Shown here one piece after another: positions 8,299 to 15,714 of a stretch of 64,000 nucleotides of DNA. Origin of the DNA: UBA6059 sp040222235 (lineage in GTDB: Bacteria > Bacteroidota > Bacteroidia > Cytophagales > Cyclobacteriaceae); NCBI GenBank assembly GCA_040222235.1, contig JAVKDO010000019.1:1-64000 (forward strand), in the 5' to 3' direction. The translations under genes and the position numbers were made by a program. The notes below the pieces were generated by a model. The model was not told the DNA's origin. It was given only the letters and a program-made list of their open reading frames with translations, and did not search any database. Every line of letters begins with the position of its first letter. The first letter of the stretch is position 1.

Positions 8299-9153
8299 GT
8301 GAAGACTACCGCCAAATCGATTTTGAAAGAGGTCATCGAGTCACTACACGAGACTTATGATGAAGACGAAAGTTCAGCGATTGGCAGGGTCATCATGGAA
8401 GACGTCATTGGGGTACCTGCCTACCAGCTACCGCTAAATCCTAAGGTCGAGTTGTCTGATAATGAGGAAACTATACTTTTAAACGCAGTGGCTCGACTCA
8501 AAAACCATGAGCCAGTCCAGTATGTCACGGGCAAATGTCATTTCTACGGCCGGGTCTTTAAAGTCAATCCAAGTGTACTCATTCCAAGGCCAGAGACGGA
8601 AGAGCTTGTGGGTCTGGTGATCGATCGGCACAAGGATCAAGATGATTTGAGGGTAGTGGATATTGGAACGGGGAGTGGATGCATCGCCATCTCACTAGCA
8701 GCCGAACTCCAAACAGCGCAGGTGCTGGCCGTAGATATTAGTGACGCTGCACTAGCTATCGCAAATGAAAATGCTAAGCTCAATTCTGTCCTTATTAAAA
8801 CTGAGTTACTGGACGCTACGAGCCAGTCCCTACCCACCGCACAATTTGATATTATTGTTAGCAACCCTCCCTACATCACCGATGCAGAGCGTCAATTGAT
8901 GCACGAGAATGTCCTGGCACATGAGCCTGGTCTGGCATTGTTTGTTCCTAATGAAGATCCTCTGAAATTCTATGCCCATATTGCTCAGCAAAGTCAGCAT
9001 GCATTGGCTCATGGTGGTTGGGTTTACTGCGAGATCAATGAGCATTTTGGGGCAGAGACGGTGGCATTATTTAAACAACACGGTTATCAAAATGTCGAGC
9101 TGCACAGGGATATGCAAGGCAAGGATCGGATGGTGAGTTGCCAGAAACTTTAG
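8299..9153 (+). CDS. prmC: Release factor glutamine N5-methyltransferase PrmC
   Basis: Methylates the GGQ glutamine of peptide-release factors. The protein has 284 residues: N-terminal helical domain 1-70, EPVQYVTGKCHFYG (71-84), SAM site VVDIGTGSGCIA (119-130), VDIS acidic loop, and the substrate-glutamine motif NPPY at 189-192. The start codon is GTG (MKTTAKS), the only sensible start because the next internal Met is at residue 33. It is divergent from ribD and tail to tail with the toxin gene at 9170. Confidence 0.94.
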   Translation: MKTTAKSILKEVIESLHETYDEDESSAIGRVIMEDVIGVPAYQLPLNPKVELSDNEETILLNAVARLKNHEPVQYVTGKCHFYGRVFKVNPSVLIPRPETEELVGLVIDRHKDQDDLRVVDIGTGSGCIAISLAAELQTAQVLAVDISDAALAIANENAKLNSVLIKTELLDATSQSLPTAQFDIIVSNPPYITDAERQLMHENVLAHEPGLALFVPNEDPLKFYAHIAQQSQHALAHGGWVYCEINEHFGAETVALFKQHGYQNVELHRDMQGKDRMVSCQKL

Positions 9154-9169
9154 TCAACTTGACCAAATC

Positions 9170-9574
9170 TTAGCTTCTTTGAAACCAGTTTTCAGTTTTA
9201 ATTCCGTTCAAATGCCTGAAGTCTTTAATATTGTCAGTCACCAAGGTCAACTGATTCTCTATTGCGGTCACTCCAATGAGAAGGTCAAATTCATCATGCA
9301 TGGGCTTGCCCAATCTTCTTAGCCGCACTTTCTCCTTGGCGTAGCACTTTACACAGCCATATATGGGCACGATTGTTAAACCGCCCAGAAAGTCATCAAC
9401 TGCTCTATAGGATTTTTTTGGGTTTTTGCTGTTTTCTGCTCCAAAGTAGAGCTCAAAGGCAGTGATCTCAGAGACATAGCACTTCTCCATACCCCTCTCA
9501 CGAATCATATCATCCAAATTGAGCATGCCTCTCAAGAAAAACACGCAAATGCTGGTGTCGAGCAAATATTGCAT
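9170..9574 (-). CDS. vapC: VapC-type PIN-domain toxin
   Basis: Type II toxin, presumably a Mg-dependent ribonuclease that cleaves tRNA or rRNA when free of antitoxin. The 134-residue PIN fold keeps the acidic residues Asp6 (YLLDTS), Glu41 (TAFELYFG), Asp97 (HDEFDLLIG) and Asp114 (VTDN). The start codon overlaps the stop of the gene at 9574 by one base (TGATG), the usual antitoxin-toxin coupling. It is the distal gene of the toxin-antitoxin island at 9.2-10.2 kb. Target RNA unknown. Confidence 0.88.
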   Translation of the reverse strand: MQYLLDTSICVFFLRGMLNLDDMIRERGMEKCYVSEITAFELYFGAENSKNPKKSYRAVDDFLGGLTIVPIYGCVKCYAKEKVRLRRLGKPMHDEFDLLIGVTAIENQLTLVTDNIKDFRHLNGIKTENWFQRS

Positions 9575-9813
9575 CAGAAGTCTATTTCCCTAGCTCGGAA
9601 TACTCTGCTCTTTTTGATTTTACCGATGATCTCTTCAGGAGACTCCTCTGAGGAGAACGCACCAAAAGAATCATAGAAACACTTTTCTTTAGAACTGTTT
9701 TCTTTTTTCAACGATTTAGAAAGTAGCTTAATCAGTTCCTCTTTGCTGGTCTCTGCAAGCCCTTCGAACAGGCCTGAGTAGGTTTTGATAATATGTTTAT
9801 CCGTGCGTGTCAT
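9574..9813 (-). CDS. Antitoxin partner of the PIN toxin
   Basis: About 79 residues, starting at the ATG at 9813 (MTRTDKHII); a TTG at 9819 is the only earlier start. The Lys/Glu-rich N-terminal half would be the structured or DNA-binding part. The end, FYDSFGAFSSEESPEEIIGKI then SRVFRAREIDF, resembles the toxin-binding tail of Bacteroidota antitoxins paired with VapC (pattern GAF/W...S.EEI...I..SR.F). The one-base overlap with the toxin gene supports pairing. Its first few codons lie inside the relic toxin frame described at 9797. Confidence 0.75.
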   Translation of the reverse strand: MTRTDKHIIKTYSGLFEGLAETSKEELIKLLSKSLKKENSSKEKCFYDSFGAFSSEESPEEIIGKIKKSRVFRAREIDF

Positions 9814-9916
9814 TCCCAACAGTTGCTAAAATTAGGCAATGTTTTTTCAAATCTGCAAATGGCTTTCGATTGGTCAAGAAATCAGGGAACGTTGGCGAAC
9901 CGAATACGCCCCTCAT
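9797..9916 (-). pseudogene. Truncated PIN-toxin N-terminus behind the DUF6364 antitoxin
   Basis: A 39-codon frame whose ATG overlaps the stop of the DUF6364 gene in an ATGA junction. It reads MRGVF, seven altered residues, then DFLTNRKPFADLKKH and soon runs to a stop. The block DFLTNRKPF matches the start of the PIN toxins that usually follow DUF6364 antitoxins (MK.VFLDTN...DFL..RKPF). The catalytic LDTN is lost (GSPTF instead) and everything after about residue 35 is missing. I read it as the scar of a toxin gene deleted or replaced by the second antitoxin-toxin pair. Confidence 0.6.
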
Positions 9917-10155
9917 TCGTACTTCTCAGCAATGCGGTCCCTATATGCTTTTCTTGGATCCTCACTCTTCAGTTCAATCACTCCAATAAGGCTTTTAACC
10001 AGTGGGGTCACAGCAGGTTTTTCTGTACGCTTCTCTACCAAAACAGATAGATACGATTCTATCAAATTAGAGAGACTCGTGTTATTTGCCTTAGCGTATT
10101 CCTGAGCATTTTGGATGACTTCCTTATTCAGGCTCAATGTCAGTTTAGTATCCAT
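9913..10155 (-). CDS. DUF6364-family antitoxin
   Basis: An 80-residue protein with a ribbon-helix-helix N-terminus: KLTLSLNKEVIQNAQEYAKAN, then TSLSNLIESYLSVL. It ends in a flexible Lys/Arg-rich tail with LVKSLIGVI, the usual toxin-contact region. DUF6364 proteins are antitoxins of PIN toxins in Bacteroidota. Here the cognate toxin survives only as a truncated frame overlapping its stop codon. It may still bind its own promoter and may be an orphan antitoxin. It is the first gene of the 9.2-10.2 kb island. Confidence 0.82.
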   Translation of the reverse strand: MDTKLTLSLNKEVIQNAQEYAKANNTSLSNLIESYLSVLVEKRTEKPAVTPLVKSLIGVIELKSEDPRKAYRDRIAEKYE

Positions 10156-10198
10156 GATAATGATTGACCTCTAAGAATAATTTATTTCCACGTGTATG

Positions 10199-10810
10199 TC
10201 AAAGCACCTCCGCCACCAAGAAAGGCTTCAAGTTACTCCTTAAGTGAAGTATACCATCATCGGTAGTAGTGAGCTGCAATTCGTCCTTCACTTTTTCATT
10301 ATCCAAATCATCCATCAGCCCTTCGGTAGAAACGTACATAAGATCTAATGGCTGAATACTCAAAGTGGTATAGGCCTTCAGCCATTTACGGTAGCTGCCA
10401 TTACGCGCACAAACAATTTTTCGATTGGTCTCGAAGAGTACGCAATTCATATCCTGTACCAAGGGATGAATGAAGATCGGGATGTTCTCAGGGTTCCCTA
10501 CTACATTCACTGAATGATGGTTTTTCCGAAGTAGAAAAGCGAGTGCTTCATCCAAGGCTGATTTGCCTTTGGACAGTCCAATCACATCAAAGAGTTCGCG
10601 CTTAGTCTTCAATAATGACGAATTGGGTACAGCCAGGACCTGATCAACTTTGATCCCCCAATCCAATAAGGTGTGAACATGCTGCTCCGTCACCAATAAT
10701 GTCGGGGACCACTCCAGCAGACCATCTAAGTGCTCACGCTCAATTGCCAATGGATCCAGCACCAACAGTGCTGGCTCTTGCTCGTCTCGGATGATGTGGT
10801 GGGAAGACAT
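10199..10810 (-). CDS. Thiamine pyrophosphokinase-like protein (active-site motifs altered)
   Basis: A 203-residue cytosolic protein. The beginning SSHHIIRDEQEPALLV and the WGIKVDQVLA and KGKSALDEALAFLL segments follow Bacteroidota proteins annotated as thiamine pyrophosphokinase. However, the catalytic GDFDS after VD.VL is replaced by AVPNSS, and the usual TD in the K.D...AL helix reads SALDEAL. It may be a non-catalytic paralogue, or an enzyme with a moved active site. It is downstream of a TPP-riboswitch-controlled TonB receptor (66-bp gap holding a palindrome), which fits a thiamine role. Confidence 0.55.
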   Translation of the reverse strand: MSSHHIIRDEQEPALLVLDPLAIEREHLDGLLEWSPTLLVTEQHVHTLLDWGIKVDQVLAVPNSSLLKTKRELFDVIGLSKGKSALDEALAFLLRKNHHSVNVVGNPENIPIFIHPLVQDMNCVLFETNRKIVCARNGSYRKWLKAYTTLSIQPLDLMYVSTEGLMDDLDNEKVKDELQLTTTDDGILHLRSNLKPFLVAEVL

Positions 10811-10837
10811 GGGAGCAAAGGTAAAACGTTGATGTTA

Positions 10838-10868
10838 GACCTGACAGGTTTCGAAAACCTGTCAGGTC
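10838..10868. repeat. Perfect palindromic hairpin GACCTGACAGGTTT
   Basis: A 14-bp perfect stem (GACCTGACAGGTTT paired with AAACCTGTCAGGTC) closes a 3-nt loop, between the TonB-receptor stop and the pyrophosphokinase-like start. Near-identical CCTGACAGGTTT palindromes are common between genes in Bacteroidota, so this may be a dispersed REP-like element as well as an attenuator or terminator within the operon. No T-run follows on the minus strand. Confidence 0.75.
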
Positions 10869-10876
10869 ACTGTTGA

Positions 10877-13327
10877 CTAAAACCTCACTGACAAAGCCGC
10901 CAAGAAGTTTGTACCCGCCTGCGGGTAGTAGTAGTTCTCTCTGATTTCAGCACCTCCACCGGCATAGCCGAAAGTATAGCCGTTCGACTCGTACATTACA
11001 TCAAAGATATTGTTGACTAAGAGTGATAAGTTGAGGTGCTTCAAGCCTTTGACAGTAAAGCGATAGTCGAGCTTCAGGTCATTGATAAAATAGGCGTCAA
11101 TGGATCGCTCATCCGAGCCGGTGTTGTCCAAAAACTGAGAACCTACATACTTCGAAAGCAAAGCAATGTCAAAAGCAGCAGTCGGTTGGAAAGTCAATTG
11201 GCTTCCTCCAATCACGTTGGGGGAGAAACTAATGTCCACATCTTCAAACTCAGTCTCAATCACATTGAACTCATCGAAAGCAGGACCATAATCATACAGC
11301 ACATCTGTGAATGATTGGATCTTGTTTTGGCTGAGTGTTAAGTTGGCTACCCATTGCAGCTTGGAGCTGAGTTGAACCCCTCCTTCAATCTCAACGCCCA
11401 TACGATAGCTCTTTGCCACATTCGTACGAATATTTGAACCTACGTCATTCAGCTCTCCCGTCAATACGAGTTGGTTTTTATAGTCCATCAAGTAGTAGTT
11501 GATGTTGTAGAATGCCTTACCCGATTGCTTTCGGATACCCACTTCCAAGTTGCGAAGGGTCTCATGCTCCGGTATACGATCTTCGGGAGCATCGATGAAG
11601 TCACCTCTTACGGGCTCTCTGTTACCTATCGCAAATGAAGCGTAAATCGAAGTGCTAGCGTTTGGAGCATAAGTCAATCCAAACTTGGGGTTGAAGAAGG
11701 TGAAATTATCCTGAACGTCAATCTCGCGCAGATCATTATCATTGCCTTGTGTGAAATAATCAATCGTCCTCAGCTGTAGATCACCGTACACATTCAACTT
11801 CGGACTGAGCTGGTAGTTGCCTCGGAGGTAGATGTTGAAGTCTGATTTTTCGCCCACATTGAAGTAGTAGTTATCACGAATCTCAGTATCTCCGGCAAAG
11901 CGTGCCCAAATGATCTCACCAAAGTGATCGCCTTCATACTTGTTGTAACCACCGCCCAATGTCAGATCAAGCTTGTCCTTAGAATAATTGGCTGAGTAAG
12001 TAAAGCCCGCAAAATGATTGCCGAGCCAGCGTCTTCTGATCAAGTCTGTAGATCCGATGGTGTCGCCACCAGCAATGACCGGAGGCAATCCATAATCAGA
12101 CAAATCATCATCGTTTCGATACTCTTCAAAATACCCTCGGCCGTAAGTATAATGGAATGCGCCACTCAGGTTGAAGTAGTCACTGAACTGATGACTCAGA
12201 TGGAGCTGGTAATGATCTTGGTTGTAGTTGTCCACCTGATTGTCGTACAGGTAGTAGTTGAAGGTACGGCCGCTGTTGAGCAGGTTTTCGGCCTGCTCGT
12301 CAGTGTAACCATTATTAGCGATCACCGCTTCCATTCCAGCGACATCATTATTGAGACGCGCCTCCGGTGTACCCCACCAAGATTGATAGGTCACTTCACC
12401 ACCTCCAAATACCAAGCCTTTGATGATAGTCTTATCTCCATAATAAGACCCAGATAAGTAATAAGATTTAAGATCCGAGCTTGCTCGGTCGATATAGCCA
12501 TCAGATGCGATTTGCGATAGTCGACCCTCAAAAGCCCAGCGATCATCGATCAGACCGCTATTTATCATGACCGTGTGTTTGCGTGTATCAAATGAGCCAA
12601 AGCTGTTGTCGATCTGACCAAATGCTTCGGTTGAAGGTGTGCTAGTCTGTAGATTGATCGATGCGCCGAAAGCTGCTGCGCCGTTGGTACTCGTGCCCAC
12701 GCCGCGTTGCACCTGGATGTTATTGACTGATGAAGCAAAGTCCGGCATGTTGACCCAAAACACACCATGCGACTCTGAGTCGTTGAGTGGCACGCCATTG
12801 ACGGTGACGTTGATGCGGGTAGGGTCGCTACCGCGAATGCGAATACCCGTATAGCCCACGCCTGCTCCAGCGTCAGAGGTAGTCACCACCGATGGGGTGA
12901 AGTTGAGCACAAACGGCATGTCCTGCCCCAAATTTCGATCTGCGATCTCCTCTTGGGAGATATTGGTGTAGGTGGTCGGCGTTTTCTCGTTGGCCCGGGT
13001 GGCGTAGACGATCACCTCATCCTTGAGCTGGATGTCTTCTTCCATCGCCACATCCACTGTCTGATTTCCCGATAGGTTGATGGTGACGTTCTCGGTAGCG
13101 TAACCGACGTAGCTGACGTTCAGTAGATACTTGCCTTCGGCTAATCCTATGAACTGATAATTGCCACTTTCATCAGCGGCCTTGGCCTGACCAGACATCT
13201 TGAGGACAAGAGTCGCTCCTGGAAGACCATTTCCGGTAGGGTCGGTGACCTTTCCCGATAGGGTAAATTGCGCCATGCTCGGCACGGCGAGTAGCATCGC
13301 GAGGATGCCAGTGCATAAAACTTTCAT
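10877..13327 (-). CDS. TonB-dependent outer-membrane receptor, probable thiamine uptake
   Basis: An 816-residue receptor starting at the ATG at 13327 (signal peptide MKVLCTGILAMLLAVPSMAQ). It has an N-terminal carboxypeptidase-regulatory-like beta-sandwich (about 22-105), a plug domain (about 115-215) with IRGSDPTRINVTVNGVPL and VQRGVGTSTNGAAAFG, and a 22-strand barrel ending in Phe (LSVRF). The specificity comes from context: two TPP riboswitches lie in its leader and a pyrophosphokinase-like gene follows. TPP-controlled receptors of this kind import thiamine or its precursors in Bacteroidota. Substrate is inferred, not shown by the protein sequence. Confidence 0.85.
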   Translation of the reverse strand: MKVLCTGILAMLLAVPSMAQFTLSGKVTDPTGNGLPGATLVLKMSGQAKAADESGNYQFIGLAEGKYLLNVSYVGYATENVTINLSGNQTVDVAMEEDIQLKDEVIVYATRANEKTPTTYTNISQEEIADRNLGQDMPFVLNFTPSVVTTSDAGAGVGYTGIRIRGSDPTRINVTVNGVPLNDSESHGVFWVNMPDFASSVNNIQVQRGVGTSTNGAAAFGASINLQTSTPSTEAFGQIDNSFGSFDTRKHTVMINSGLIDDRWAFEGRLSQIASDGYIDRASSDLKSYYLSGSYYGDKTIIKGLVFGGGEVTYQSWWGTPEARLNNDVAGMEAVIANNGYTDEQAENLLNSGRTFNYYLYDNQVDNYNQDHYQLHLSHQFSDYFNLSGAFHYTYGRGYFEEYRNDDDLSDYGLPPVIAGGDTIGSTDLIRRRWLGNHFAGFTYSANYSKDKLDLTLGGGYNKYEGDHFGEIIWARFAGDTEIRDNYYFNVGEKSDFNIYLRGNYQLSPKLNVYGDLQLRTIDYFTQGNDNDLREIDVQDNFTFFNPKFGLTYAPNASTSIYASFAIGNREPVRGDFIDAPEDRIPEHETLRNLEVGIRKQSGKAFYNINYYLMDYKNQLVLTGELNDVGSNIRTNVAKSYRMGVEIEGGVQLSSKLQWVANLTLSQNKIQSFTDVLYDYGPAFDEFNVIETEFEDVDISFSPNVIGGSQLTFQPTAAFDIALLSKYVGSQFLDNTGSDERSIDAYFINDLKLDYRFTVKGLKHLNLSLLVNNIFDVMYESNGYTFGYAGGGAEIRENYYYPQAGTNFLAALSVRF

Positions 13328-13390
13328 TGTACTTGTGTTTTGGTATAACAATACGCTCTGCTGGGGAAGCTGAGCACACGTTTACCATAC

Positions 13391-13469
13391 CTCCCTTTCC
13401 GGCATTACCCGGACAGGTTCGATGGGTATGATCTCAGCCCGTATACCTGCGCGCAGGAGTAGGCACCCC
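13391..13469 (-). promoter_or_regulatory. TPP riboswitch, gene-proximal copy
   Basis: On the minus strand the THI-element core is readable: GGGGTGCC at the 5' end, GGCTGAGA, ATACCC, AACCTGTCCGGGTAATGCCGG, then AAGGGAG closing the first helix. It lies about 64 nt before the TonB-receptor ATG (13327). No terminator is evident after it, so control of translation initiation is the likelier mode (inference). Confidence 0.92.
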
Positions 13470-13512
13470 ACCAAAAAAAGTAACTGACTATCGCACATTC
13501 GATTAACGCTGT

Positions 13513-13602
13513 TTCCCTACGCCGGCATTATCCGGATCAGGTTACACCATGATGTGAAATCATGGTATGGGTATAATCTCAGCCTGATAGTAAGGCACCC
13601 CT
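13513..13602 (-). promoter_or_regulatory. TPP riboswitch, upstream tandem copy
   Basis: A second, near-consensus THI element: GGGGTGCC, GGCTGAGA, ATACCC, ACCTGATCCGGATAATGCCGG, CGTAGGGAAA. It carries an additional hairpin (CCATGA/TCATGG, about 13548-13566) that the proximal copy lacks. The two aptamers are separated by about 43 nt and share one leader. A weak -7 box (TATCTTCG on the minus strand at 13613-13620) lies just upstream. Confidence 0.93.
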
Positions 13603-13700
13603 TTTGATGGGGCGAAGATAGGGAGAAAAGGGCAGATGGGAGATGAGAGGTTTCAAGTGCCTGAAAATGATCACCCAAACTATTCTACTTTTACAATGAG

Positions 13701-14264
13701 ATGTACCTAGAAAATCTTTCCATACTGTGTGTAATGCTACAACTCGGTGCTTGTACACCAGGTGAAAAACAACCCAATTCTAAAACTTCGAAGTATGCAG
13801 GGGTTATATCGCCAGCTCTTGAAGAGCTTGGCTTAAATCATGGTGCAGGGGATAGTAGAATTGTACTCATGGAAGACCAAAAAGATTTGGTTGAGTTTTT
13901 GGTCTATTTATGAGAACAGGTCAAATCAGACACTGGGGCTGCTGTTAGGCTAATTGAGGGCTTAGCCAGAATTGCAGATAGACATTTTACAATCGATCAA
14001 GGCACTCGAGATTCATTGAATTTACTTAATCTCAATAGTGCGAAGACCATTCTAAATTCCGATTTTATTATTCGCACATCACCAGTCTTCCAATTGAACG
14101 ATGTGCCTATGGCTCGTATATATGTATCATTGGAGTGTAATACTGGTTGTAGCCCACACGGCGCTGTATACCTTCTTTATCAAAAAGAAGTGAAATGGGA
14201 GATCTTCAGCAAATTAACAATCTGGGAAGGAGATGCCTCCGATATCGGATTTCCTAAAACCTAA
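13701..14264 (+). pseudogene. Lipoprotein-like gene interrupted by an in-frame TGA
   Basis: The frame starts with a lipoprotein signal peptide (MYLENLSILCVMLQLGACT, lipobox LGAC with Cys18) and runs 70 codons to a TGA at 13911-13913. The same frame then continues without interruption for 116 more codons to TAA at 14262-14264. The continuation reads EQVKSDTGAAVRLIEGLA, then MARIYVSLECNTGCSPHG and a final KLTIWEGDASDIGFPKT. Downstream there is no sensible restart. It is either a recent nonsense mutation, a sequencing error, or readthrough. I do not recognise the family. Confidence 0.7.
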
Positions 14265-14323
14265 AGTAGATCTGCCGTTGCTTTTAGTATCTGGTCAGCT
14301 CAAGGCACTTTTGAACCAATTAT

Positions 14324-14360
14324 GAAGCTTCAAGAGGTACCAAAGCCTCTGAAGCTTTTC
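14324..14360 (+). terminator. Imperfect hairpin after the interrupted lipoprotein gene
   Basis: AAGCTTCAAGAGG pairs with CCTCTGAAGCTT (one bulged A) around a short loop and is followed by TTTTC on the + strand. It sits 60 bp after the lipoprotein stop and before the relic permease fragment. Plausible intrinsic terminator. Confidence 0.5.
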
Positions 14361-14366
14361 TACATG

Positions 14367-14512
14367 CTACTCATACTTCAAATTCTCGCTTGGATTGGTA
14401 AAGATCGCTCTCATTGCATGATAGCTCACCGTGGCTATTGCTAGGACTACCAATATCAAGCCTGGAATAAGGAAGAGCCATACATTGAGACCAATTCATA
14501 TGGCGGTGCGTG
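14367..14512 (-). pseudogene. C-terminal relic of an FtsX/MacB-type permease
   Basis: The minus strand encodes the last ~45 residues of a permease closely related to the intact one at 15715-18336. It reads IGLNVWLFLIPGLILVVLAI, then TVSYHAMRAIFTNPSENLKYE and TAG. The intact copy ends IGLNVWLFLIPALILALIAV, TVSYHTFRVIFSNPSDSLKCE. A TGA stands immediately before IGLNV in the relic, and no upstream coding frame continues. The rest of 14265-14592 shows no other gene. This is the remains of a duplicated permease gene. Confidence 0.85.
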
Positions 14513-14592
14513 TTGGTCGCATTTCAATGAAAATGCTGGTAAAGAAACCCTCAATGACAACATGAGAATGGGACTTTCCCCCTAATCTCAGG

Positions 14593-15600
14593 CTAGTGAG
14601 GCACTATGCTCTCCATAATCGAATTGAATTTGTCCGGTTCATCTAAAAACGGCGCGTGTGCTGAGTTTTCAAAATAGTAAAACTGTTTTTTGGGTGCCTT
14701 TAGTTGATCGTAAAATGGTTTGGTGACAGAAAGTGTCGTCTGATAATCATACTCCCCATGAAAGAAATAGACGGGTATACGCATGCTATCGATCTGCTCT
14801 GTCAAGTTGGCTCGCAATGCATCATCCCACATATGCTGCATTGAAAAGAAATTACCGTTTAGAAATCCGATCTTATCAGAAATCGTATATTCTCTTGACA
14901 AAAGAATCATCCTGCCCATATCCAGCCACGTATCGAATCCGTCTCTTCTCAAACCCCCACCATATTGATTGACAAGTTCCCTTTCGACCATCAGATAATT
15001 CAACCAATCTGCATTCGTACTCTGAAGCTCTGGCACGCTGAGGGAGGCTAGTTTCCCAAGGGCTTTTCGGTCATTTAGTTCATTCGCTTTCTCATTCACC
15101 CATTTCAGAGAGGCATGCTCCGACTCATATTGATTGCTAATTTGGCCGATACCAATATAGCTATGGTAAAGCTCGGGATATTGATAGGCAACAGATAGGC
15201 CAAGTAGTGACCCCCAGGAGTGTCCCATAATATAGATTTTCTCTCTTTGGAATCTTTCGATCAATATTTCACTCAAATCGCGAGCGTCTAGTACAAATTG
15301 ATCCAGGGTCATTGAATTAACAGGAATATCATGAGAATATGACTTCCCCGAACCCCTTTGCTCCCAGTAGACCATGACAAAGTTCTTTTCCAGATCCAAG
15401 TTCTCTTCCTGGAATAAGAAGAATTCTGGGCTGCCGGGCCCTCCATGGACAAACAACATCACTGGGTTACTCAAGTCTTCTCCTCGTATGATTAAGTACT
15501 GATCTACACCACCGAGCTTTACTCTCTCGATAGTAGATATTGATTCTACGCTGCTAGCCGCTGAAGGGTCGTCAAACTGTACAGCCTCACCAGGGCTCAT
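14593..15600 (-). CDS. Alpha/beta hydrolase (peptidase S33-like) with disrupted signal peptide
   Basis: Hydrolase of 335 residues from the first available ATG. It has the oxyanion segment VMLFVHGGPGSPEFF, the nucleophile elbow MGHSWGS, an Asp in FFHGEYDYQ and the catalytic His in FENSAHAPF. It resembles proline-iminopeptidase-like S33 enzymes. The frame continues upstream of this ATG as a clear hydrophobic segment (LSLIILLGSITILLLVVVLI) back to an ATG at 15681, but codon 5 of that longer form is TAA (15667-15669). The ancestral exported or anchored form is therefore broken; a cytosolic product from 15600 is possible. Confidence 0.7.
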   Translation of the reverse strand: MSPGEAVQFDDPSAASSVESISTIERVKLGGVDQYLIIRGEDLSNPVMLFVHGGPGSPEFFLFQEENLDLEKNFVMVYWEQRGSGKSYSHDIPVNSMTLDQFVLDARDLSEILIERFQREKIYIMGHSWGSLLGLSVAYQYPELYHSYIGIGQISNQYESEHASLKWVNEKANELNDRKALGKLASLSVPELQSTNADWLNYLMVERELVNQYGGGLRRDGFDTWLDMGRMILLSREYTISDKIGFLNGNFFSMQHMWDDALRANLTEQIDSMRIPVYFFHGEYDYQTTLSVTKPFYDQLKAPKKQFYYFENSAHAPFLDEPDKFNSIMESIVPH

Positions 15601-15714
15601 GATCAGTACGACAACTAAGAGAAGTATGGTGATGGATCCAAGGAGGATAATCAGACTAAGGCCAAGTTACTTATAATTCATATTTCGATTTTCCAATTGC
15701 TTGGCCTAATTGTA

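Noticed and set aside
12014..12457. 147-codon frame opposite the TonB receptor
   Set aside because: Low-complexity Val/Ile-rich shadow of barrel strands.
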